From a virus, in IMG/VR virus record IMGVR_UViG_3300032291_001290, positions 1 to 64,000 of that record: a DNA stretch of 64,000 nucleotides. One strand, written 5' to 3'. Below, piece after piece: positions 15,792 to 23,663 of this stretch. Made by a program: the position numbers and the translations under genes. The notes beneath the pieces are model-generated. The model had not been told where the DNA came from, made no database searches, and saw only the letters and a program-made list of their open reading frames with translations. How positions within the stretch are numbered: the stretch's first letter is position 1; every line of letters begins with the position of its first letter.

Positions 15792-16851
15792 ACCGTTTGA
15801 CGTAAGTAAATTTCGAAAAGAAATAACAAAAAGTATTGAAGGTCTATCAATAGGATTTAACGATCCTACCGATTGGATCTCGACAGGAAATTATGCACTC
15901 AACTATCTTATTAGTGGTGATTTTAATAAAGGCGTACCTCTTGGTAAAGTTACTGTCTTTGCCGGAGAGTCAGGAGCAGGAAAATCATTTATCTGTTCAG
16001 GAAACCTTGTTAGACACGCACAAGAAAAAGGAATCTTTGTAGTATTGATTGATAGTGAAAACGCACTTGATGAGGCATGGCTACATGCATTGGGTGTATC
16101 AACCGCAGAAGATAAACTATTAAAATTAAACATGGCTATGATTGACGAAGTAGGTAAAACTATTTCTATGTTTGTCAAAGACTACAAAGCATTAGCCGAA
16201 GCAGACCGACCAAAAGTATTGTTCGTTATTGACTCTCTTGGTATGCTATTAACACCAACTGACGTTAATCAGTTTGAGGCGGGTGATATGAAGGGTGACA
16301 TGGGTCGTAAGCCTAAAGCACTAACCGCACTTGTTCGTAACTGTGTTAACATGTTCGGTTCACTTGGCATCGGTCTAGTCGCTACTAATCACACCTATGC
16401 TAGTCAAGATATGTTTGACCCAGATGATAAAATCAGTGGTGGTCAAGGCTTTGTGTATGCAAGCAGTATTGTTGTTGCTATGAAAAAACTCAAACTCAAG
16501 GAAGATGAAGACGGTAACAAAATCACTGATGTACGTGGTATTCGTGCCGCATGTAAGATTATGAAAACACGCTATGCAAAACCATTTGAAAGTGTTCAAG
16601 TTAAAATTCCATATGAAACAGGTATGAGTCCTTATTCAGGTCTATTAGATATGATTGAGAAGGCTGAACTTGTTAAGAAGGAAGGCAATTCATTAGTCTA
16701 TACAACACTTGATGGTGAAATCATTAAGAAGTTCCGTAAGGCTTGGGAAGCAAACACTGATAATTGCTTAGACAAAGTAATGGCCGAATATTCAGAAAAA
16801 AATCAAAGTAAGCTAAGTACTGTAACACCTAAGGAGGAAGTTACAGAATGA
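15784..16851 (+). CDS. uvsX: UvsX RecA-like recombinase
   Basis: Strand-exchange protein for recombination-dependent replication and repair. The TTG at 15784 is preferred as start because GGAG lies 6 nt upstream; this gives 355 residues. Walker A GESGAGKS is at 61-68, followed by a RecA-type Walker B strand (KVLFVIDSLGML) and LVATNHTY. The C-terminus is acidic. It overlaps the BPSL0761-like gene by 8 nt and the next gene by 4 nt. With gp32 upstream and a UvsY candidate downstream it forms the presynaptic module. Confidence 0.96.
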   Translation: MAKPFDVSKFRKEITKSIEGLSIGFNDPTDWISTGNYALNYLISGDFNKGVPLGKVTVFAGESGAGKSFICSGNLVRHAQEKGIFVVLIDSENALDEAWLHALGVSTAEDKLLKLNMAMIDEVGKTISMFVKDYKALAEADRPKVLFVIDSLGMLLTPTDVNQFEAGDMKGDMGRKPKALTALVRNCVNMFGSLGIGLVATNHTYASQDMFDPDDKISGGQGFVYASSIVVAMKKLKLKEDEDGNKITDVRGIRAACKIMKTRYAKPFESVQVKIPYETGMSPYSGLLDMIEKAELVKKEGNSLVYTTLDGEIIKKFRKAWEANTDNCLDKVMAEYSEKNQSKLSTVTPKEEVTE

Positions 16852-17096
16852 ATTTAGATTTTATATCAGAAGTTTGGGAAGCATTACGATTGCACGTAGA
16901 TTTTAATGAGCGAAGTGATGCAGCCGACACACTAGTTAATCTATTGATTGATAATAATTATGAAATAGATGATATCAAAGAAGCCTTTAAGGACAAAGAT
17001 ATTACTACTGCACTAAAAGGCTACGCCGAAGCAAATTTCCAAGAAGAAGAATACGAAGAATACGAAGACGATTTTGACAAAGACGATTGGAATTAA
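16848..17096 (+). CDS. acidic conserved protein between uvsX and uvsY, 82 aa
   Basis: The N-terminal half is helical (MNLDFISEVWEALRLHVDFN, then ADTLVNLLIDNNYEIDDIKE). The C-terminus is extremely acidic (EEEYEEYEDDFDKDDW), like the tails of ssDNA-binding and DNA-mimic proteins. I recall homologues beside uvsX in other T4-like phages without a role. The acidic tail could bind the DNA site of UvsX or gp32, but that is speculation. Coupled to uvsX by ATGA overlap; the uvsY-like gene starts directly after the stop. Confidence 0.75.
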   Translation: MNLDFISEVWEALRLHVDFNERSDAADTLVNLLIDNNYEIDDIKEAFKDKDITTALKGYAEANFQEEEYEEYEDDFDKDDWN

Positions 17097-17558
17097 ATGT
17101 CAAATTGGTATACTCGTATTACTGTGGATCTCTCAGTAATACCAGATTTTATTTCATATTATGAATCAGAGTTACCTGTAGCAAAAGTTGATGTAAACAT
17201 TAAAGGCAATGTTGAAAAAAACATTGCCAGTTTACCTGGTGTTACAGAACATAGATTTAATCAACTACAAGAGATTGAAGCGGTATTAAATTACCTTAAT
17301 ATTCAATTACGGAAAATTCGCCGAAAACATTTTCAAAAATATTTAGAAGCGTATAATAGAGCATTGACAAGCCGTGATGCTGAAAAGTATGTTGATGGTG
17401 AGGACGAAGTAGTTGACTTTGAAGTGTTGATTAATGAAGTTGCACTATTGAGAAATAAATGGCTTGGTATATTAAAGGGCCTTGAAGCCAAACAATGGCA
17501 AATGGGGCATATCGTGCGTTTACGCACTGCTGGCATGGAAGATATTACAATTGGCTAA
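17097..17558 (+). CDS. uvsY: UvsY-like recombination mediator
   Basis: Loads UvsX onto gp32-coated ssDNA in T4. The 153-residue protein has a basic middle helix (NYLNIQLRKIRRKHFQKYLE), a NRALTSRDAEKY segment and a C-terminal LLRNKWLGILKGLEAKQWQM, then HIVRLRTAG. This resembles the C-terminal heptamerisation helix of T4 UvsY (137 residues), which also ends in a K-H-I-x-x-M/L-R segment. The call rests on this pattern plus its place after uvsX. Direct sequence similarity to T4 is low by eye. Confidence 0.65.
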   Translation: MSNWYTRITVDLSVIPDFISYYESELPVAKVDVNIKGNVEKNIASLPGVTEHRFNQLQEIEAVLNYLNIQLRKIRRKHFQKYLEAYNRALTSRDAEKYVDGEDEVVDFEVLINEVALLRNKWLGILKGLEAKQWQMGHIVRLRTAGMEDITIG

Positions 17559-18270
17559 TTCAATACCCACAGTTACTATTAACAATCCTTGGTTGGATAT
17601 TAATCTTAATGAAACTTTTAATCATAAAGAAGAACCGCAATCATTAACTGAAGATTTATTGGTTATGAGTGTCACGGCACATAGGTTGCGTAGTGAAAAC
17701 AATCCGAACAATACATGGGATGACATTACCAATGTCACTCAAGTAGGTCCAAAGATAATTGAACAGGACAGAGTTGTTGCAGACAATATCCGTGACTTTT
17801 ATAGCAAAAAGTTTTTGATATTGGCATTAATGGAAAGACCATTATCTAACTACAGAAAAGACTTAAGTGAATTCATTCATAGTGACGGTAGAAAATATGT
17901 TACTAAAACAATTGGTCTAGCGTATCGATTGCCTGAATTTTATTACTATGATTTGGCCTTCAATGAAATGACTAAGACACTACAACGGTCTTTAGATTTT
18001 GCCAGTTTAAAAACAGAAAATCAAATCAAGACATTAAATCCTATCAATAAATTTCAAATAAATTTTAGAAGAACAAAGGCAACTGAATATTGGCTTACTG
18101 ATTCAGATAATCGTATGTATGCAATAGAAGTAACCAATGACAATGTATTGAAAAAATTATGGGAACGTGAATTTATTAATGGGCCACTGTCTATCAAAGG
18201 TACATTCAGACCTCGGCGAAGAGATGATGCAACATATTTTTCAATAGAAAAATGGGAGTTAGAAATCTAA
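17551..18270 (+). CDS. conserved hypothetical protein, 239 aa, end of uvsX operon
   Basis: The TTG at 17551 is taken as start because TTGGCTAA overlaps the uvsY-like stop exactly as at the uvsX start; longer frames would run deep into uvsY. The protein begins with a proline-rich segment (NSIPTVTINNPWLDINLNE). Then come helices (EDLLVMSVTAHRLRSEN) and a C-terminal beta-rich half with basic clusters (TFRPRRRDDATYFSIEKW) compatible with nucleic-acid binding. No known motif was recognised. It is the last gene before a strong terminator. Confidence 0.65.
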   Translation: MANSIPTVTINNPWLDINLNETFNHKEEPQSLTEDLLVMSVTAHRLRSENNPNNTWDDITNVTQVGPKIIEQDRVVADNIRDFYSKKFLILALMERPLSNYRKDLSEFIHSDGRKYVTKTIGLAYRLPEFYYYDLAFNEMTKTLQRSLDFASLKTENQIKTLNPINKFQINFRRTKATEYWLTDSDNRMYAIEVTNDNVLKKLWEREFINGPLSIKGTFRPRRRDDATYFSIEKWELEI

Positions 18271-18273
18271 CAT

Positions 18274-18303
18274 AAAAGTAGTACTCAAGTACTACTTTTT
18301 TTG
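18274..18303 (+). terminator. rho-independent terminator of the gp32-uvsX block
   Basis: The stem AAAAGTAGTACT / AGTACTACTTTT (18274-18285, 18288-18299) is followed directly by a T-run. Strong and correctly placed after the operon. Confidence 0.9.
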
Positions 18304-18315
18304 TGGATAAAATGG

Positions 18316-18344
18316 TTGACAATGAATCGTTTTGGGCTTATACT
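18316..18344 (+). promoter_or_regulatory. sigma70-type early promoter (unit A)
   Basis: TTGACA (18316-18321), 17-nt spacer with AATCGTTTTGGGC, TATACT (18339-18344). About 50 nt from the -35 box onward recur almost unchanged at 23328. Confidence 0.88.
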
Positions 18345-18376
18345 ATAGTCTGTTCAGTTGATTAAAGGAGCTTTCA

Positions 18377-18649
18377 ATGACCCAAGTTTACGACCGTTTG
18401 ACAGAGCAACAAAAACGTGAGATTCGTATGTACGGTGTTACCGAAATTGAAATGCGTGAGGCTGTAGAACAAAGTCTTGCTTTTCGTCATCGTGGTCCTG
18501 CTATGATGGCTGCTAGCATCATGTCCGATTGTCAGGAAATGATTGCCCATGATAACGGCGGTTCTTACGATTTCATGGTCGTTGAAGATGTTCGCCAAGC
18601 ACTGAATCGTGCTAAGTGGATTTTGTTTGAATATTGCGACAAAAACTGA
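18377..18649 (+). CDS. early hypothetical protein, 90 aa
   Basis: A small soluble, probably helical protein (RLTEQQKREIRMYGVTEIEM and so on) with two cysteines (about 51 and 87). It has a dedicated strong promoter, an AAAGGAG ribosome site and terminators on either side of the early cluster, so it is a single-gene early unit. Codon use is more GC-tolerant than in the late genes. Likely a host-takeover factor by position; function unknown. Confidence 0.75.
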   Translation: MTQVYDRLTEQQKREIRMYGVTEIEMREAVEQSLAFRHRGPAMMAASIMSDCQEMIAHDNGGSYDFMVVEDVRQALNRAKWILFEYCDKN

Positions 18650-18678
18650 TTGACAGTTAATCCAAAGTCATTTATAAT
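18650..18678 (+). promoter_or_regulatory. sigma70-type early promoter for rIIA
   Basis: TTGACA (18650-18655), 17-nt spacer, TATAAT (18673-18678). Both boxes are perfect consensus. The ribosome site TAGGA precedes the ATG at 18711. Confidence 0.9.
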
Positions 18679-18710
18679 ATCATCTTTAAGACGAACACAT
18701 AGGACCATAC

Positions 18711-20870
18711 ATGATTCTAAATTCTGCTCCACAAAATCAAGCCGTACTTTCCAACGTCGGGGAAGTTGGTGAGTTTCGTATTCGCAATAGTGCTAAGGCA
18801 TTTAACATCCTAAGTTCAGGTTTGTATGCTAACAAAATTCGTGCTATCATCCGTGAGTTGAGTTGCAATGCAGTTGATAGCCACACTGCCGCAGGTAAGT
18901 TAGATACACCTTTTGATGTACACTTGCCAAACACTCTGGAACCTTGGTTTTCAATTCGTGACTATGGAACAGGACTCTCACATGAACAAGTTAAAAACAT
19001 TTACACTACTTACTTTGAAAGTACTAAAACAAACTCCAATGAATTTATTGGTGCTCTTGGTTTGGGCAGTAAGTCTCCCTTTAGTTACACTGATAACTTT
19101 ACGGTTACCGCGGTTCAAGGTAACAAGAAAGGTGTCTACACAGCCTTCATCAACGAACAAGGTGTTCCATCAATCGCAATGATGATGGAAGAAGAAACCA
19201 CAGACCCTAATGGTGTCGAGGTTAAATTCAGTGTGAACGAGCGTTATGACTTTGACAAGTTTCGTCAAGAGGCTCGGTATGTCTATGAATATTTTAAACT
19301 GCGCCCCGTGATTAGCGGCAGTGCAGATTTTAAATTTAAAGATCCTGAGTACAAAGAAAAAGATATTATTCCTGGTGTCCATCACCTTGAAGATGGTAGA
19401 TATAATAGTTATGCTATCATGGGCAATATCAAATATCCAATTGAAGTGCCCAATGCCGATACTGCTCTAGGAAAACTTTCTAGTCTACTGGGTTGCGGGC
19501 TTGTTATGGAATTTGATATTGGTGAACTTGATTTTCAAGCAAGCCGTGAAGGTCTAAGTTATATTCCTGAAACTATTGCTAGTATCAAGCGTAAACTTGA
19601 GGCATTGAATTTACGGCTTTCTATTCATATTGCTAACGAAGCCAACAAGATTGAAAACTTGTGGGAACGTGCTATCTACCTTGACGTTCGCCACAATGAT
19701 ATTCTTTGGACTAATGCGGTTATCAAGTATGTTACTGACACCAAGTTCGAATTGTTTAATAATGTTATTCAACGGTATAATAATTTAAAACGATTTGATC
19801 TGAATGTAAAAGACCTTGAAAGTAAGTACAATATCACTATTCGTGGATTTTCTAAATCACGCGGAGTTGGTACATGTTCTTCTATTAAGTTTCATACTGA
19901 TTATGACACTGTTAATGGTCAACAGGTCTTGAAACAAGAGTGGCATATTAATGTTAGCAATGGCGTACATTTTGTTATCAACGACACAAAAGTTGGTGCA
20001 TTAGAGCGTAGTAAGCATCATTGGAAGCATTCCAAGATGGAATCACATACCAATCATGTGTATGTGATTGAAGCATTTGACAAAAACAAGCCACTTAATA
20101 CTGAGGCATTTTTCAAGGAAATTTATAATCCACCTGCTAGTCAAATTCACAATGTAAGTGTATTACTAGAAAAAGACCGTGCTGGTGGTATGGGTAAGAA
20201 CGTCACTATCATGCATTTGGTTGAAGGAGCACGCCGAGGTCGTTGGAGCAATTCTACCCCAATGGTCTGGCATGATGCTGGTAAGGCTGATAGTTTTGAT
20301 AGTAATGAAACTTATTACTATCTGCCACTGAGTGGATTTCAATGTCTTGGAAGTATTAGTGATGTTAAAGAACTTTTCTCACATCTTAACCGATCCGGTA
20401 TGTTTACTGGTACCATTTATGGTGTTCGTAAATCTGATTTGGAATGGGTCAAGCTACAAAAGAACTGGGTCAACCTTGACGAACATATCAGGGATAAACT
20501 CAGTAAAATGGGTCAGGCTGATGTGATGGGTTTGGTCAAGAAGGCTATTGACTTTCAGGAACTATATCAGTATAATGCTACTCAACATGTGACAAATAAA
20601 AATAGTCCCTATGTTGTTTTGTTCAATACATTTAAGGATGTAAAGGTTGAAGAAACTAGTCGCAAGACACATCTTGAATGGCTGTGCAGAAATTATTATG
20701 TGCAAACTCAATCAAATGTTGACCCGTCACAATTGATTGATAAGTACACAAAAGAAGTTCAGGGTATGTATAAGCGTTATCCATTGTTGAAGCATATCAG
20801 CCGATACAACGTCCAGGCAAACGACATTGCTGAGTATATTAATTTAATTGATTCTTCCAAAGGAGTTTAA
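18711..20870 (+). CDS. rIIA: rIIA protector from prophage-induced early lysis
   Basis: A 719-residue GHKL-type ATPase-like protein, close to T4 rIIA (725). The Bergerat-fold motifs are visible: IRELSCNAVDSH (about 48-59), RDYGTGLS (about 84-91) and GALGLGSKSPFSYTD (about 109-123). In T4 rIIA and rIIB together block lysis exclusion by lambda Rex and affect late DNA metabolism. It lies directly upstream of rIIB, in the same order as T4, and has a perfect early promoter. Confidence 0.93.
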   Translation: MILNSAPQNQAVLSNVGEVGEFRIRNSAKAFNILSSGLYANKIRAIIRELSCNAVDSHTAAGKLDTPFDVHLPNTLEPWFSIRDYGTGLSHEQVKNIYTTYFESTKTNSNEFIGALGLGSKSPFSYTDNFTVTAVQGNKKGVYTAFINEQGVPSIAMMMEEETTDPNGVEVKFSVNERYDFDKFRQEARYVYEYFKLRPVISGSADFKFKDPEYKEKDIIPGVHHLEDGRYNSYAIMGNIKYPIEVPNADTALGKLSSLLGCGLVMEFDIGELDFQASREGLSYIPETIASIKRKLEALNLRLSIHIANEANKIENLWERAIYLDVRHNDILWTNAVIKYVTDTKFELFNNVIQRYNNLKRFDLNVKDLESKYNITIRGFSKSRGVGTCSSIKFHTDYDTVNGQQVLKQEWHINVSNGVHFVINDTKVGALERSKHHWKHSKMESHTNHVYVIEAFDKNKPLNTEAFFKEIYNPPASQIHNVSVLLEKDRAGGMGKNVTIMHLVEGARRGRWSNSTPMVWHDAGKADSFDSNETYYYLPLSGFQCLGSISDVKELFSHLNRSGMFTGTIYGVRKSDLEWVKLQKNWVNLDEHIRDKLSKMGQADVMGLVKKAIDFQELYQYNATQHVTNKNSPYVVLFNTFKDVKVEETSRKTHLEWLCRNYYVQTQSNVDPSQLIDKYTKEVQGMYKRYPLLKHISRYNVQANDIAEYINLIDSSKGV

Positions 20871-20871
20871 A

Positions 20872-21678
20872 ATGAGTTTTCCGTATTTGATTCAAGGCAA
20901 TAACATTGTCGTAGTGATTGGTAATCAACCACATACTATTAGTAAAACCCATATCACATACAACAAAGTGTTGGATGCGATTAAAGCAGACGATTGGGAA
21001 ACTGTAAAAGATGTTATCGAACCTAAGAAGGTCGTGTTGAACTATGGTCAGGGAAATGTCTCTGTGCAAGGCGAAACTCTTTACTGGAAGGGTAAAGAGT
21101 TGAACACTGGTTTGGCAACTCGTATGATTGCAATGTTGCAAGAAGGCTTTCCTATCGAACCAATGGTTAACTTTATGGAGAACTTGTACAAGAACCCTTC
21201 TAAGCAAGCGGTTACTGAATTGTATGGCTTCTTGGAAAAGAACAACTTGCCAATCACTCCTGATGGTCATTTCTTGGCTTACAAGAAAGTTCGTGCAAAC
21301 TACTTGGATGTACATTCAGGTACTATGGACAACAGCCCGGGTCGTATCGTTGAAATGGAACGCCATGATGTTGATGACAACCGTAACAACACCTGCTCAA
21401 CAGGCTTGCACTTCTGTGCTGAAAGTTATTTGAAGTCATTCGGTGGTGAGCGTACTGTGATTGTAAAAATCAATCCGGCAGACGTAGTGTCCATTCCAAG
21501 CGACTACAACGATGCTAAAGGTCGTGCATGTCGCTATGAGGTGATTGGCGAAGTTGGTGTGAATCCAAACGATGCAGTAGAGTTTACTCAACCAGTTCAG
21601 GAAAATGCTAACAATAACACTTACAATAGTCCAGAAAACACTGTTTGGCCGTTCGCGGTGCGGACAGATAGTTACTAA
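20872..21678 (+). CDS. rIIB: rIIB protector from prophage-induced early lysis
   Basis: A 268-residue partner of rIIA (T4 rIIB is 312). The ATG at 20872 follows AAAGGAG and starts 1 nt after the rIIA stop; upstream in-frame triplets lack a ribosome site. The C-terminal half carries the conserved rIIB block DGHFLAYKKV, then STGLHFCAESYLKSFGG and DVVSIPSDYNDAKGRACRYE. The final 30 residues are asparagine-rich and variable. It is transcribed with rIIA. Confidence 0.9.
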   Translation: MSFPYLIQGNNIVVVIGNQPHTISKTHITYNKVLDAIKADDWETVKDVIEPKKVVLNYGQGNVSVQGETLYWKGKELNTGLATRMIAMLQEGFPIEPMVNFMENLYKNPSKQAVTELYGFLEKNNLPITPDGHFLAYKKVRANYLDVHSGTMDNSPGRIVEMERHDVDDNRNNTCSTGLHFCAESYLKSFGGERTVIVKINPADVVSIPSDYNDAKGRACRYEVIGEVGVNPNDAVEFTQPVQENANNNTYNSPENTVWPFAVRTDSY

Positions 21679-21680
21679 CA

Positions 21681-21875
21681 GTGTCAATAGCTACACTTAC
21701 TTTTAACTACCTACTCTTAGGGTGGGTAGTTTTAATGACACTAAGATTTTTAGGTGAGTCAGTAAAAAATATGACAACTGCTTCATGGAAAGAATGGGTA
21801 CTTCACTTGTTGACAACATTCTCTCTAATGATGTATACTGTAGTCCTAGCATTATTAATTTTTATATCTCTTTAA
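21681..21875 (+). CDS. small membrane protein, 64 aa
   Basis: Two hydrophobic segments (about 4-23 and 41-63) separated by a short charged loop (ESVKNMTTASWKEW). The GTG at 21681, two bases after the rIIB stop, is the only upstream start; an ATG 18 codons later would remove the first membrane segment. No clear ribosome site, so it may be coupled to rIIB. A promoter for the next gene sits inside its 3' half. The product could be an inner-membrane early protein such as an immunity factor, but nothing specific is recognised. Confidence 0.5.
   Translation: MSIATLTFNYLLLGWVVLMTLRFLGESVKNMTTASWKEWVLHLLTTFSLMMYTVVLALLIFISL
21810..21839 (+). promoter_or_regulatory. sigma70-type promoter inside the 64-residue gene
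   Basis: TTGACA (21810-21815), 18-nt spacer, TATACT (21834-21839). Drives the AAA+ ATPase gene at 21890. Confidence 0.7.
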
Positions 21876-21889
21876 CTTTTGAGAAAAAC

Positions 21890-22942
21890 ATGTCATACTT
21901 TTTGAAAACAGGCAATACATTCCGCGTCACTAAGAAAGAGGCGATGGATATTACTGAAAAGTTGCCGGCAGGCAATTACATCATCCAAAAAAATGAAATG
22001 ACCGGCGAATTGTATTTGGCACAAATCGATGGGTTTCAATCAATCGGTAAAGTCTATGGTGATTCACTAAAGAATACTGACAGAATTGTTAACACATTCT
22101 TGGATCGTCCTGCAACCACTGGTGTGATGTTGACTGGTGAAAAAGGTTCTGGTAAGACATTGCTTACTAAGAACGTTTGTATCAAGTTGGCTACAATGGA
22201 TATCCCAACTATCGTTATCAACGCTCCTTGGTGCGGTGACAAGTTCAATAACTTCATTCAATCAATTGAGCAGCCATGCGCTATCTTGTTTGACGAGTTT
22301 GAAAAGACTTATGACCGTGATGACCAAGAGAAAGTTTTGACTTTGCTTGACGGTGTGTTCCCAACTAAGAAATTGTTCTTGTTGACATGTAACGATAAGT
22401 GGCGTGTTGATTCACACATGCGTAATCGTCCTGGTCGTATCTTCTACATGATGGATTTCAAGGGCTTGGATGCAGACTTCATTCGTGAATACTGTAATGA
22501 CAAGTTGAACAACAAACACCATATTAACTCTATCGTTAACGTAGGGTCACTGTTCGCAGAATTCAACTTTGACATGCTGAAAGCATTGGTTGAAGAAATG
22601 AATCGTTATAATGAAACTCCTCAAGAGGCATTGCAAATGTTGAATGCTAAGCCAGAATTCGATTCTGGTACTGAGTACGAAATCGACATCATGCACCATG
22701 GTAAGAAGATTGAGTATCACGGTAAGTTTGAGGGTAACCCCTTGCAACCAAAAGGTGTTGCAGTAGACTTTGATCCTGATCCAGAGAATGATGAAGGTGA
22801 CTATGAATACAAGGTGTTCAATCCTAACGCATTGGTTAAAGTCGATGCAAACAAAGGTGAATTCATCTTTGAAGATAACGGTACTACTTTGACCTTGACT
22901 AGAATCAAGAAACAACAATACCGCTACTACGATGCTTTCTGA
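21890..22942 (+). CDS. AAA+ ATPase, 350 aa (first copy)
   Basis: P-loop ATPase with Walker A GEKGSGKT (83-90), Walker B AILFDEFEK (D135, E136), a sensor-1-like LLTCND (about 165-170), and an arginine-rich MRNRPGRIFY (about 179-188) that looks like an arginine finger/sensor region. The first 60 residues form a small domain, and the C-terminal 90 residues are acidic and beta-rich. It is monodomain and resembles a BCS1/CbbX-like remodeller more than a replication clamp loader. A second, different AAA+ gene is at 23664, and a VWA-type gene is at the window start. Confidence 0.85.
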   Translation: MSYFLKTGNTFRVTKKEAMDITEKLPAGNYIIQKNEMTGELYLAQIDGFQSIGKVYGDSLKNTDRIVNTFLDRPATTGVMLTGEKGSGKTLLTKNVCIKLATMDIPTIVINAPWCGDKFNNFIQSIEQPCAILFDEFEKTYDRDDQEKVLTLLDGVFPTKKLFLLTCNDKWRVDSHMRNRPGRIFYMMDFKGLDADFIREYCNDKLNNKHHINSIVNVGSLFAEFNFDMLKALVEEMNRYNETPQEALQMLNAKPEFDSGTEYEIDIMHHGKKIEYHGKFEGNPLQPKGVAVDFDPDPENDEGDYEYKVFNPNALVKVDANKGEFIFEDNGTTLTLTRIKKQQYRYYDAF

Positions 22943-22961
22943 AAACGAAAGTATTCATTTT

Positions 22962-22987
22962 AAAGAGTGCTTCGGCACTCTTTTTTT
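22962..22987 (+). terminator. rho-independent terminator with TTCG loop
   Basis: AAAGAGTGC (22962-22970), TTCG tetraloop, GCACTCTTT (22975-22983), then T to 22987. Very strong intrinsic terminator after the AAA+ gene. Confidence 0.95.
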
Positions 22988-22989
22988 GG

Positions 22990-23018
22990 TTGACAATAAA
23001 TGATTTTGGTTATATAAT
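22990..23018 (+). promoter_or_regulatory. sigma70-type early promoter
   Basis: TTGACA (22990-22995), 17-nt spacer containing AAATGATTTTGG, TATAAT (23013-23018). Serves the gene at 23050. Confidence 0.9.
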
Positions 23019-23049
23019 AGATACTTAGACAGCAACGAAGAGGACTAAA

Positions 23050-23322
23050 ATGCGTACTAAGACTGTGATTGATGGTTTCAAAAACTCACAAAAATTCCGT
23101 ATTATTTTCAAGGGCGACGGAAGTGAAAACGATATCGGTATGTATATGACGATCCAGCAAATGACCGAACAATTTGCTACAGTCAATGCCCGCTCACTTT
23201 GTTGGGATGCTATGATTAAATTGTCTTATTTGCGTTATGAAGCCAAACGCAAAAATGAGCCGATTCCAACAGGTCTCGGTGACACTTTCCGTGGCAAACA
23301 AGTGCAAGTGGATTTGGTATAA
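23050..23322 (+). CDS. early hypothetical protein, 90 aa
   Basis: A small basic protein beginning MRTKTVIDGFKNSQKFRIIF and ending FRGKQVQVDLV. One cysteine, no membrane segment. It has its own consensus promoter and GAGGA ribosome site, so it is an independently regulated early gene. The tail is beta-like and the middle helical. No family recognised. Confidence 0.75.
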   Translation: MRTKTVIDGFKNSQKFRIIFKGDGSENDIGMYMTIQQMTEQFATVNARSLCWDAMIKLSYLRYEAKRKNEPIPTGLGDTFRGKQVQVDLV

Positions 23323-23327
23323 AACGG

Positions 23328-23356
23328 TTGACAACAAATCGTTTTGGGCTTATACT
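23328..23356 (+). promoter_or_regulatory. sigma70-type early promoter (unit B, near-copy of unit A)
   Basis: TTGACA (23328-23333), 17-nt spacer, TATACT (23351-23356). From the -35 box to the ribosome site it differs from the 18316 unit at only a few positions. Confidence 0.88.
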
Positions 23357-23388
23357 ATAGTCTGTTCAGTTGATTGAAGGAGTTGAAG

Positions 23389-23607
23389 ATGGGTTACAAA
23401 GTTGTTGCTGACAGTTATCAAATGGATCAGATGCGTACCAAATATGGTCCTCGCAAAGGTCTTGAAGGCCCGTTCAATTTCTCCGGCCGTGTGTTGTATT
23501 ATGACAACAAAGAAGGTCAGTATTATGACCCCACTACCGACTTCTATGTTGAGCAAGCGGAGATGGACCTCATTCATGCCCAATTAGTTGATCGCCTAAC
23601 GGCTTGA
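23389..23607 (+). CDS. early hypothetical protein, 72 aa
   Basis: The ATG at 23389 follows GAAGGAG; an upstream in-frame TTG would place the ribosome site inside the gene. The protein is tyrosine-rich (VLYYDNKEGQYYDPTTDFYV) with no cysteine or membrane segment. Independent early unit with a near-copy of the 18316 promoter. Function unknown. Confidence 0.75.
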   Translation: MGYKVVADSYQMDQMRTKYGPRKGLEGPFNFSGRVLYYDNKEGQYYDPTTDFYVEQAEMDLIHAQLVDRLTA

Positions 23608-23632
23608 CATTGAATCAAATTGGGCATATAAT
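23604..23632 (+). promoter_or_regulatory. sigma70-type early promoter (unit C)
   Basis: TTGACA (23604-23609), 17-nt spacer with GAATCAAATTGGGC, TATAAT (23627-23632). The -35 box overlaps the stop codon of the previous gene. Leader and AAAGGAGCTTTT ribosome region resemble unit A. Confidence 0.9.
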
Positions 23633-23663
23633 ACTTGTATTGATTGATTAAAGGAGCTTTTCA

